Part shown: positions 1 through 5,281 of the stretch, in pieces
Position numbering within the stretch: the stretch's first letter is position 1
How the letters are laid out: the number at the start of each line of letters is the position of its first letter
From: Candidatus Coatesiibacteriota bacterium
Lineage (GTDB): Bacteria; Oederibacteriota; CAKKQC01
Direction of reading: 5' to 3'
NCBI GenBank assembly: GCA_023265785.1
Contig: JAHFSL010000215.1
Span: 1 to 5,281, forward strand
DNA length: 5,281 nt
Translations under genes and position numbers: made by a program
Notes under the pieces: generated by a model
Seen by the model: only the letters and a program-made list of their open reading frames with translations
Told to the model about the DNA's origin: nothing
Databases searched by the model: none

Positions 1-1
1 C

Positions 2-3000
2 TACGCCCAGTTCTCATGTGGAGCCACCTCGACGGGCCTGCTGCCGATGGCCTACGGGGGACAGTACCTCGAGCAGAACGGCACCTACCCGGCCTGGACC
101 TGGGTGGGTCCCTCCATTGACTTCAATGGGTGCACCCCGCCGTGCGTGGGATGCGACCAGATCATTACCCTCGACGTGTATGTGGACATGAACCCCTGCC
201 CGACCAACCAGGCGACCGTTGAGCTGGGGGTGCCCGAGGCCCGGCCCGCCACCTACAACGGGTTCGGGTATCCCACCAGCATCCAGGACAACCACGATTG
301 CGGGGAGGGCTGGGGGGACATCTCCTCGCGCCGGCAGACCATCGCCTATGTCCTGAAGGAGGGGCCGCCGTTCGCGGCGCCGGGGGATACCGTGACCTAC
401 ACGGTCACGTATGGGAGACCGGGACCGGCCGTCCTGACCAACATCATCATTACCGACACCCTGCCGAACTACACGCACTATGTCGTGGCCTCGGCGGTCC
501 CTGCGGCCGTCGTGGGGTGGGATCCCGACTGGGGTCCGCCGGTTCGCCTCCGGTGGAGCCTGCCCGGCGGCGCCGTCACGGGAGGAACGACCTCCCAGTT
601 GACCTTTGACGTTACGGTGGACTGGGGTAACGAGCCGATCGACGGCGGGTCGGGAAGCACGGCGGCGCCGGAAGGGACCCGGCTGGACAACTCGGCGGCC
701 GCCAACTACGTTCCGACGGCCTGCCCGGGCAACAGCTTTTCCTCCATTCCGGCCCGCACCACGGTTCGCCGGTACCTGTTCTGGAAGCTCGGCGACAATG
801 ACATCCTGTTCGCCCCGCGCATTGGCGCCTCCGATGATGAGATGGTCTACTCCATCTTCATGAAGAACCTCTCCCTGACCAAGACCTGGTGGGATGTGCA
901 GGTTTGGGACACGATCCCCGCCGAAATTGATGTGTGGGGCGGGCAGTACGGGTTTGACGATCCCTGCTCGGGCTGGACGATGACCCCCTCCGGGTGCGCC
1001 GCGGCGTCCCCGGGTCGCGTCCCGGCGGGCGGGAACATGATCCTGACCTGGAACCTGGACATGCCGCCCCAGATGACGCTGACCCTCCGGTGGAAGGGCC
1101 GGGTCAAATCGACCGTCACGGCCGGGGCCACCGCGATCAACAGTGCCGCCATCATGGAACAGGGGCGCGTGCCGATCGTGAACGGGACGGGCTCGGCGGG
1201 TGCACCCCGCCAGTTCATTCACGAGGCCCAGATCCTCCTGCGCACCACCTATTTCGCCTACGGCGCCGCGGGCTACCAGTGCACGGAATCCACGAACACC
1301 TCGGGCCAGGCCATTCACCTGCACTTTTTCCCGCTCAACAAGATGACGAACTTCAACCTGTACAAGCAGGAGCATGTCAACGACGTCTTCGCCAACGACG
1401 GCGGCATCAGCCCGCCCATCGCCACCTTCGCTGGGAGCTGTATCGGGGGGTATGCGGACGGCGGCTGGCCGGGTTGCAAGGTGGAGCGGATCCCCTCGGC
1501 CTACTGGCCGGTCCTGTACAACAACACCTTCTACGTGGGAGGGATCTACCCGGTCCATTTCTTCTACAAGGTGGTGTCCAACGCGCCGTTTGTCTGGGAG
1601 CTGATCACCAATTCCGAGGACAGTTCGGCGGACCGGTGGGGCTGGGCCACGGGGTCCAGCCTGACGTTCAGCAGCAAGATCCACTATTCCTTCATGCAGG
1701 AGACCTATACCGATGCGCCGCCGGGCGACCGGTTCTTCGTTCACAACACCAGCGAGACCCTGGATACGACCGAACTGCTCTTCCGCTGGAACCCGGCCAC
1801 GCTGGGCTGGGATTTCATGGAGATCGCTGAGCTGGATCCCGGAACCGTCTGGGCCAACGAGACGGCGCTGACCTACAACCAGACGGCTCCCACCTTCGTC
1901 TGGGACGAACAGTCCTACATGCTGGTGTCCTCCCAGGTGAACACGCTCGTGTGGCGCGAACTCTACAATGGCAACGCCCAGCGCGGGATCATGGCGCCGC
2001 TCCGCGAAACCGGCTTGCTGGTGTCGAAGGGCGCACCCAGTTCGTTCTACGCCTTCGTCTTCCGGCAGGGATGGACGGGAGCGGACACGAATCTGGCCGT
2101 GATGAATCTTGGGGGCGCGCCGGTGGACTACCTCCTCAAGACCTACTTTCCCGTCGGCTCGATGTTCACCCCCAACCCGATCGGGGCGTGGCAGACGGTG
2201 GGAAGCAATACCGTTCCGGCCGGCATCGCCACGGCGGGGAACCCCGATGTCTACGGGGCGGGCTACCTGGCCGGCGTCCTCCCGACCACCTTTGCCAATC
2301 CGGGTCCGCAATGGTTCATGCGGGTGGACCAGTTGACGGCGGGTGCCCTGCAGGTCTTTATGGGCGCCGACCTTTCCGGTTCCTTCTCGTCAGGCGGGAT
2401 CCTGCACGACATCTCCGGGAAGAAGTCGGGCGTCAATTTCTGGTTCTCGCAGACCGATGCGAACTTCGGCGCGTCGAAATCCTGCTCCGGAACGGCGCCC
2501 ACGCCGATCTATACGATTGACATCTTCTGCCCCTCGAAGGGGATGGCACCCCGGCTCCGATCCTTCCAGAACCAGGCGGGATACGACGCCACGTACACGA
2601 CCAACTCGCTCGACGAAGTCGTGTCCTTCCGTGGCCTCACGGGGAATGTGCCGGTCGGGAGCAACCGCAATTGGCAGGTGACCATCGGCGGGCCTCCTGC
2701 CGACGGGGTCCTCCAGTGGATTGACGCCCAGATCAGCGAAAAGTACTACACCATGCCGTTTGTCTCGCAGGGCGTCTACTACACGATCATCGCCCCACCC
2801 GTCGTGTTTGCCGGCCAGAGTTTCTGGATCACGGTGGTGGTCCAGAACGTCGGCGGCAACACCAAGACGGACTATTGCGGCACGACCAACTTCTCATCCA
2901 CCGATCCCAACGCGAAATTGGAGACGGCGGCCATGGGCGGGTATGACTACACCTGGCCGTCAAGCGTGGCAGGGGGGTGCAACGGCGGCGCGGCCGTCAA

Positions 3001-3475
3001 CGGTGCGAGGATCTTCTTCAACGTGACGATCGGGATACTCGGATTGCAGACGATCATGGCCAACGACACGACGGACGGGTCCATCACGGGACTCACGACG
3101 ATCATGGTCGTGGGGGCCGACGTGAAGCTGACCAAGGAGCCGCGTCTCACCGTGGGGGCCTCGGGCGATACCGTCCAGTTCCGGCTCTGCTGGAGCAACT
3201 ATTCCTCCGCCTCGGCATTTACCTTCGTCATCACCGATGCCGTCCCGCGGGGGACGGTCTTCGTGCCGGAGGCGGGGACGGCCGCGTTCAATTGCGGAAA
3301 TACGGCCGGGGTGTCACCCCAGGTGGCCTATTCCGTCGCCACCTCCGTCACGCCTCCGACCGCCTTCACGGATGGAAACCCCGGTTCCAACACCACCCGC
3401 TGGCTTCGGTTCACGATTCCCTACGCCGGCGTCAACACCACGGGGTGTGTGTGTTATCGCGTGACAGTGAACTGA
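2..3475 (+). CDS. Large secreted multi-domain protein with DUF11-like and Ig-like modules (5' end outside window)
   Basis: The frame is open from the first complete codon (position 2) to a TGA at 3473-3475, giving 1157 residues. The ATG at 47 is internal-looking, since coding continues upstream of it with no ribosome-binding site, so the gene is 5'-partial. Seen in the translation, counting from position 2: a DUF11-like module at about residues 120-209 (GDTVTYTVTY, then IIITDTLP); a diverged second one at about 256-390 (VWDTIPAEIDV); an unassigned region at about 401-926; an Ig-like module at about 927-1037; and a terminal DUF11-like module at about 1039-1157 (GDTVQFRLCW, VITDAVPRGTVF). It is rich in Thr, Gly, Asn and aromatic residues, poor in Lys, and has 20 cysteines. 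DUF11 modules are typical of bacterial surface and secreted proteins, so an extracellular structural, adhesive or envelope role is inferred. No catalytic motif, C-terminal membrane helix or sorting signal is visible. The kinase gene follows immediately. Confidence is high that it is a real gene, moderate for secretion, low for any specific function. Confidence 0.9.
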   Translation, partial: YAQFSCGATSTGLLPMAYGGQYLEQNGTYPAWTWVGPSIDFNGCTPPCVGCDQIITLDVYVDMNPCPTNQATVELGVPEARPATYNGFGYPTSIQDNHDCGEGWGDISSRRQTIAYVLKEGPPFAAPGDTVTYTVTYGRPGPAVLTNIIITDTLPNYTHYVVASAVPAAVVGWDPDWGPPVRLRWSLPGGAVTGGTTSQLTFDVTVDWGNEPIDGGSGSTAAPEGTRLDNSAAANYVPTACPGNSFSSIPARTTVRRYLFWKLGDNDILFAPRIGASDDEMVYSIFMKNLSLTKTWWDVQVWDTIPAEIDVWGGQYGFDDPCSGWTMTPSGCAAASPGRVPAGGNMILTWNLDMPPQMTLTLRWKGRVKSTVTAGATAINSAAIMEQGRVPIVNGTGSAGAPRQFIHEAQILLRTTYFAYGAAGYQCTESTNTSGQAIHLHFFPLNKMTNFNLYKQEHVNDVFANDGGISPPIATFAGSCIGGYADGGWPGCKVERIPSAYWPVLYNNTFYVGGIYPVHFFYKVVSNAPFVWELITNSEDSSADRWGWATGSSLTFSSKIHYSFMQETYTDAPPGDRFFVHNTSETLDTTELLFRWNPATLGWDFMEIAELDPGTVWANETALTYNQTAPTFVWDEQSYMLVSSQVNTLVWRELYNGNAQRGIMAPLRETGLLVSKGAPSSFYAFVFRQGWTGADTNLAVMNLGGAPVDYLLKTYFPVGSMFTPNPIGAWQTVGSNTVPAGIATAGNPDVYGAGYLAGVLPTTFANPGPQWFMRVDQLTAGALQVFMGADLSGSFSSGGILHDISGKKSGVNFWFSQTDANFGASKSCSGTAPTPIYTIDIFCPSKGMAPRLRSFQNQAGYDATYTTNSLDEVVSFRGLTGNVPVGSNRNWQVTIGGPPADGVLQWIDAQISEKYYTMPFVSQGVYYTIIAPPVVFAGQSFWITVVVQNVGGNTKTDYCGTTNFSSTDPNAKLETAAMGGYDYTWPSSVAGGCNGGAAVNGARIFFNVTIGILGLQTIMANDTTDGSITGLTTIMVVGADVKLTKEPRLTVGASGDTVQFRLCWSNYSSASAFTFVITDAVPRGTVFVPEAGTAAFNCGNTAGVSPQVAYSVATSVTPPTAFTDGNPGSNTTRWLRFTIPYAGVNTTGCVCYRVTVN
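359..628 (+). other. DUF11-like module 1 of the secreted protein
   Basis: A beta-sandwich module of about 90 residues. It carries the family's typical opening, a Pro-Gly-Asp turn followed by alternating TVTYTVTY (383-415), then the NIIITDTLP strand and turn, and a late strand TFDVTVDW. DUF11 repeats are usually stalk or spacer units in bacterial surface proteins. The assignment rests on motif recognition by eye. Confidence 0.75.
767..1172 (+). other. Diverged DUF11-like module 2 of the secreted protein
   Basis: This segment repeats the logic of module 1: a strand MVYSIFMKN, then VQVWDTIPAEIDV matching the 'V.DTLP' position, then MILTWNLD and the paired strands LTLRWKGRVKS before NSAAI. It lacks the exact GDTVTYT turn (the sequence there is ASDDEMVYSI), so it is a diverged copy or a related beta-sandwich. 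Confidence 0.55.
1202..2779 (+). other. Unassigned central beta-rich region of the secreted protein
   Basis: About 526 residues that I cannot place in a named family. The composition suggests strands and loops: frequent Tyr, Trp, Phe, Asn and Gly, and few long helices. Three short segments look related, at about 1553-1621, 1916-1975 and 2312-2371. Each has an aromatic strand, then V-[SD], a short gap, and a hydrophobic strand ending near Asn or Asp (FFYKVVSNAPFVWELITN; YMLVSSQVNTLVWRELYN; WFMRVDQLTAGALQVFMGAD). This suggests three tandem beta-domains that each end in this hairpin. No active-site signature is seen. Confidence 0.5.
2780..3112 (+). other. Ig-like module ('FSSTDPNA ... DTTDGSITG' type) of the secreted protein
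   Basis: The segment opens with FAGQSFWITVVVQN, has FSSTDPNA at 2891-2914, a YDYTW strand, FFNVTIGILGLQTI, and closes with NDTTDGSITG at 3062-3091. This order resembles a recurring bacterial Ig-like repeat with a 'F.S.D..A.LP..YTF ... G.QTITATDT' pattern. It carries two extra cysteines (in DYCGTT and GGCNGG) that could bridge a loop. The assignment is by pattern memory, not by a profile search. Confidence 0.5.
3116..3472 (+). other. C-terminal DUF11-like module of the secreted protein
   Basis: It starts with ADVKLTKEP, a common opening of DUF11 units, followed by GASGDTVQFRLCW, FVITDAVPRGTVF and a closing strand CYRVTVN immediately before the stop. The module looks complete, which argues that the stop at 3473-3475 is genuine. 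Nothing follows it that could anchor the protein, such as an LPXTG motif, a hydrophobic helix or a basic tail. Confidence 0.75.
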
Positions 3476-3518
3476 CCTGATCCGGGGGACGGCCGAGGAC
3501 CGGTTCCGGTCTCTCGTG
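3461..3518 (+). other. Tight gene junction without a conventional start for the kinase
   Basis: The upstream stop TGA (3473-3475) is followed after one base by CTG (3477-3479) in the kinase frame, which first opens at 3471. The next conventional in-frame start is GTG at 3516. No Shine-Dalgarno-like purine run is well placed for either. No stem with a T-run and no promoter pair is seen, so read-through transcription and translational coupling or reinitiation are the simplest expectation. Confidence 0.5.
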
Positions 3519-5281
3519 GAGTCGCTCCATGATCGCGTGATCGTGCTCGATCGGGACCTGCGCCATGTGGAAATCTACGGAAATTCCCGGCTGGAACGGG
3601 ACAACGATCCGGAGCGGTGGCTCGGAAAGACGGCGGCCGAGATTTCTGGTCCCGCGGCGGCGGCCATCCACGAATCCATGGGCCGCCGCGCCCTAGCCGG
3701 GGAGACGGTGATTTACGAGTGGTCGTGGGAGGATGCGACCGAGGGAAGGCTGTGGTACCAGACGCGCCTGTCGCCCATTCATGCGACGGACGGCACGGTG
3801 ACGGGCATCGTCAGCGTTTCCCACGAGGTGACCTCGATTCGCCGGGCCCTCGATTCCACCACCGCCGGCGAGGCGCGTTTTCGGACCCTGGTGAATTCCA
3901 TGGACGGCATGGTCACGGTCTTCGATCCGGAATTGCGGGTCACCGGCGTGTTCGGGGACTGGACGGATCGGGCCCGCCGCGAAGGCGACGGACCCCTCGC
4001 GGACCTGGTGCCCGCGGTCCTGGGGGCCATGGGTGAACCGGCGTTCGGGGAGGCGGCCGGTCGGGCCCTGGCGGGGGAACATGTCACGCATGACTGGTCC
4101 ATGTCCCGCGCCGGCGGGCGGCGCCACCTCCGGTCCGTGCTGTCCCCGATCCGTGATCGGGAGGGCGCCCTGCGGGGGGTGGTGGCGATCACGCGGGACA
4201 TCTCGCGCCAGCGCGAGGCGGAGGACGCGGTGTCCCGGCTCGAGCAGGCCCGTCAGCACGGCCAGCAACTGGAATCGCTGGGCCGGCTGGCGGGGGGCGT
4301 GGCGCACGACTTCAACAACCTGCTGACCGTGATCAACGGGTACGCCGACCTGCTCCGGTCGTCCCCCGCACTCGAGCCGGCCGCGCGCAAGATGGCCGAG
4401 GAGATCGGCCGCGCGGGCGAGCGTGCGGCCACGCTCACGCGCCAGCTGTTGGCGGTGGGGCGGCGACAGACGCTCCAGCCCCGGGTCCTCAACCTCAACG
4501 CCCTCGTCCTGGACATGGTGGACATGCTCGCCCGCGTCCTCGGGGAGCCGGTTGAGCTGGTGTCACACCTCTCGCCCGCCCTGGGGCTGGTCCGGGCGGA
4601 CCCCGGCCAGGTCCAGCAGGTCCTCATGAACCTGGCGGTCAATGCGCGTGACGCCATGCCGGACGGCGGCATCCTCACCATCGAAACCGCGCATGTGCAA
4701 TTCACGGAGGAGGACGCGCGGTGGCACCATGGGGTGCGGCCGGGGACCTATGTGCTGCTCCAGGTCAGCGATACGGGGTCCGGGATGACCTCCGAGGTGA
4801 TGACGCGACTCTTTGAGCCCTTTTTCACCACCAAGGGGCCCGGGCGCGGGACGGGGCTGGGGCTGTCCATCGTCCAGGGCATCGTCAAGCAGAGCGGCGG
4901 CGATGTCATGGTCTACAGCGAGCCCGCCAAGGGAACGGTGGTGAAGGTGTACCTGCCGCTGGCCCCGGGCACGGAAGTGGTCGAGGCGTCTGATCCCGTG
5001 CCCGCTTCGGGTGAGCGGGGGACCGAGACCATCCTGCTGGTGGAGGATGAAGCGCGGATCCGCGAACTGGTGGGCGGGTACCTGGAGCGGCTGGGCTACC
5101 GCGTCCTGACGGCCGCGGACGGGATCCTCGGGGCGACTCTCGTCGAGGCCCACGGCCAGGCGGTGGACCTGGTGGTCACCGATGTCGTCATGCCCAACCT
5201 GTCAGGTCCCGAGATGGTGGCGCGCCTGCGGGCGGGCGGGCGGCGGGTCCGGGTCATCTATGTGTCGGGCTACACCGCCTC
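3477..5281 (+). CDS. Soluble hybrid sensor histidine kinase, PAS-PAS-HisKA-HATPase_c-REC (3' end outside window)
   Basis: The frame is open from 3471 (after an in-frame TGA at 3468-3470) to the window edge. It encodes a kinase that autophosphorylates on His and relays phosphate to its own receiver domain. Counting from CTG 3477: PAS 1 at residues 7-124; PAS 2 at 132-242; a charged helical linker at 241-266; HisKA with H-box AGGVAHDFNN (His277, 4305-4307); HATPase_c with N-box NLAVNARDAM (Asn389), G1 DTGSGM (432), F-box LFEPFFTTK and G2 GRGTGLGLS; a linker; and a receiver with acidic pair Glu523-Asp524, acceptor Asp569 in VVTDVVMP (5181-5183) and Ser597 in SGYT. The conserved Lys and the last helix lie beyond the window. 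No membrane segment is seen, so it is probably cytoplasmic and ligand-sensing through PAS. The start is uncertain: there is no ATG until 3678 and the first GTG is 3516, but PAS-like coding (RFRSLV) begins before it, so the near-cognate CTG at 3477 is given tentatively. Domain identity is secure; the signal and target genes are unknown. Confidence 0.93.
   Translation, partial: MIRGTAEDRFRSLVESLHDRVIVLDRDLRHVEIYGNSRLERDNDPERWLGKTAAEISGPAAAAIHESMGRRALAGETVIYEWSWEDATEGRLWYQTRLSPIHATDGTVTGIVSVSHEVTSIRRALDSTTAGEARFRTLVNSMDGMVTVFDPELRVTGVFGDWTDRARREGDGPLADLVPAVLGAMGEPAFGEAAGRALAGEHVTHDWSMSRAGGRRHLRSVLSPIRDREGALRGVVAITRDISRQREAEDAVSRLEQARQHGQQLESLGRLAGGVAHDFNNLLTVINGYADLLRSSPALEPAARKMAEEIGRAGERAATLTRQLLAVGRRQTLQPRVLNLNALVLDMVDMLARVLGEPVELVSHLSPALGLVRADPGQVQQVLMNLAVNARDAMPDGGILTIETAHVQFTEEDARWHHGVRPGTYVLLQVSDTGSGMTSEVMTRLFEPFFTTKGPGRGTGLGLSIVQGIVKQSGGDVMVYSEPAKGTVVKVYLPLAPGTEVVEASDPVPASGERGTETILLVEDEARIRELVGGYLERLGYRVLTAADGILGATLVEAHGQAVDLVVTDVVMPNLSGPEMVARLRAGGRRVRVIYVSGYTA
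3495..3848 (+). other. PAS sensor domain 1 of the kinase
   Basis: It begins EDRFRSLVES, continues VIVLDRDLRH, and ends with the strands WYQTRLSPIHATDGTVTGIV and SHEVTSIR, the usual close of a PAS_4-like fold. The block RALAGETVIYEWS (3684-3722) is closely matched in PAS 2. The ligand is unknown and no heme- or flavin-binding signature is recognisable. Confidence 0.8.
3870..4202 (+). other. PAS sensor domain 2 of the kinase
   Basis: It begins EARFRTLVNS, continues VTVFDPELRV, has the shared block RALAGEHVTHDWS, and closes with LRSVLSPIRDREGALRGVV and TRDIS. It precedes the helical linker into HisKA, the normal position for a signal-transmitting PAS. Confidence 0.8.
4272..4961 (+). other. HisKA plus HATPase_c catalytic core of the kinase
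   Basis: The dimerisation and phosphotransfer helices carry the H-box His at 4305-4307, followed by DFNNLLTVI. The ATP-binding domain has all expected boxes in order: N-box Asn at 4641-4643, G1 DTGSGM at 4770-4787, F-box at about 4809-4835, and G2 at about 4842-4868. It closes with the usual terminal strand (VVKVYLPL). No key residue is missing, so kinase activity is expected. Confidence 0.93.
5028..5281 (+). other. Receiver (REC) domain of the kinase, cut by window end
   Basis: About 84 of a usual 115-120 residues are present: TILLVEDE with the metal-binding Glu-Asp at 5043-5048, the acceptor Asp at 5181-5183 in TDVVMP, and the signalling Ser at 5265-5267 in VSGYT. The conserved Lys and last helix would follow downstream. 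Whether the protein ends after this domain or continues is not visible. Confidence 0.92.

Noticed and set aside
47..49. ATG at 47 as the start of the secreted protein
   Set aside because: The frame is open upstream to the window edge with similar composition, there is no Shine-Dalgarno sequence before it, and the ATG is not followed by a signal peptide. The true start is upstream.
128..1211. GGGTGCACCCCGCC occurs at 128-141 and 1198-1211 and contains the perfect palindrome GGGTGCACCC
   Set aside because: The two copies are read in different codon phases inside the same gene, have no flanking similarity, and two copies of a 14-mer are not surprising in GC-rich sequence of this length.
994..1830. 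A 278-codon + strand frame, and similar ones at 1951-2520 and 3617-4036
   Set aside because: They overlap the real genes in another frame, have skewed Arg/Gly/Pro/His composition and show no domain. They are GC-driven shadows.
14..2311. A 765-codon open frame on the - strand opposite the secreted protein
   Set aside because: It is in exact codon register with the + strand gene, so its stops require TTA, CTA or TCA in the sense frame, which are rare in GC-rich coding DNA. It ends exactly at the sense TCA at 14-16. The product is an Arg/Gly/Pro-rich sequence with no recognisable domain.
3499..3510. Inverted repeat ACCGG-TT-CCGGT just after the first gene, as a possible terminator
   Set aside because: The loop is only two bases, the stem is five pairs, no T-run follows, and it lies in codons for the conserved start of PAS 1.
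3678..3680. ATG at 3678 as the kinase start
   Set aside because: It would delete the first half of PAS 1, whose homology to PAS 2 extends back to about 3495, and no ribosome-binding site precedes it.
3693..5153. Two long - strand open frames opposite the kinase (3693-4307 and 4563-5153)
   Set aside because: They are also in register with the kinase codons and end at the sense CTA (3693) and TCA (4563). The sense strand has unmistakable kinase motifs throughout.

Overview
The window is GC-rich throughout (well above 60 % G+C by eye). It holds two protein-coding genes on the + strand, packed end to end, and both run off the window edges. The third-position G/C bias, the PAS hybrid histidine kinase and the large cysteine-bearing secreted beta-protein point to a free-living, GC-rich bacterium, possibly from a poorly cultured lineage. 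No marker gene is present, so I do not assign a phylum.

Layout. Positions 2-3475 encode the C-terminal 1157 residues of a very large, apparently extracellular protein; its true start and any signal peptide lie upstream. It contains DUF11-like beta-sandwich modules, a long central region I cannot assign (about 1200-2780), an Ig-like module with a 'TDPNA ... DTTDGSITG' signature, and a final DUF11-like module that runs to the stop codon. No membrane anchor or sorting tail is visible at its C-terminus. Directly after the stop, in a different frame, a second open frame runs from 3471 to the window end. It encodes a soluble hybrid sensor histidine kinase: PAS, PAS, coiled linker, HisKA, HATPase_c, then a receiver domain cut by the window edge. 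This frame has no ATG until 3678, well inside the first PAS domain, so an ATG-based gene search would miss or truncate it.

How the genes relate. There is essentially no intergenic space: the first gene stops at 3473-3475 and the kinase frame is already open. No terminator or promoter is visible between them, so co-transcription is likely. The kinase has no visible membrane segment and should sense a cytoplasmic signal. It could regulate surface-protein expression, but the sequence does not show this.

The most unusual points are the missing conventional start codon of the kinase and the unassigned central region of the secreted protein, which seems to carry three copies of a short hydrophobic-strand motif. 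I see no RNA genes, CRISPR arrays, insertion sequences, attachment sites or origins, and no clearly new biological system. Only a few dozen bases are not confidently coding, so there is no gene-free stretch over 300 bases.
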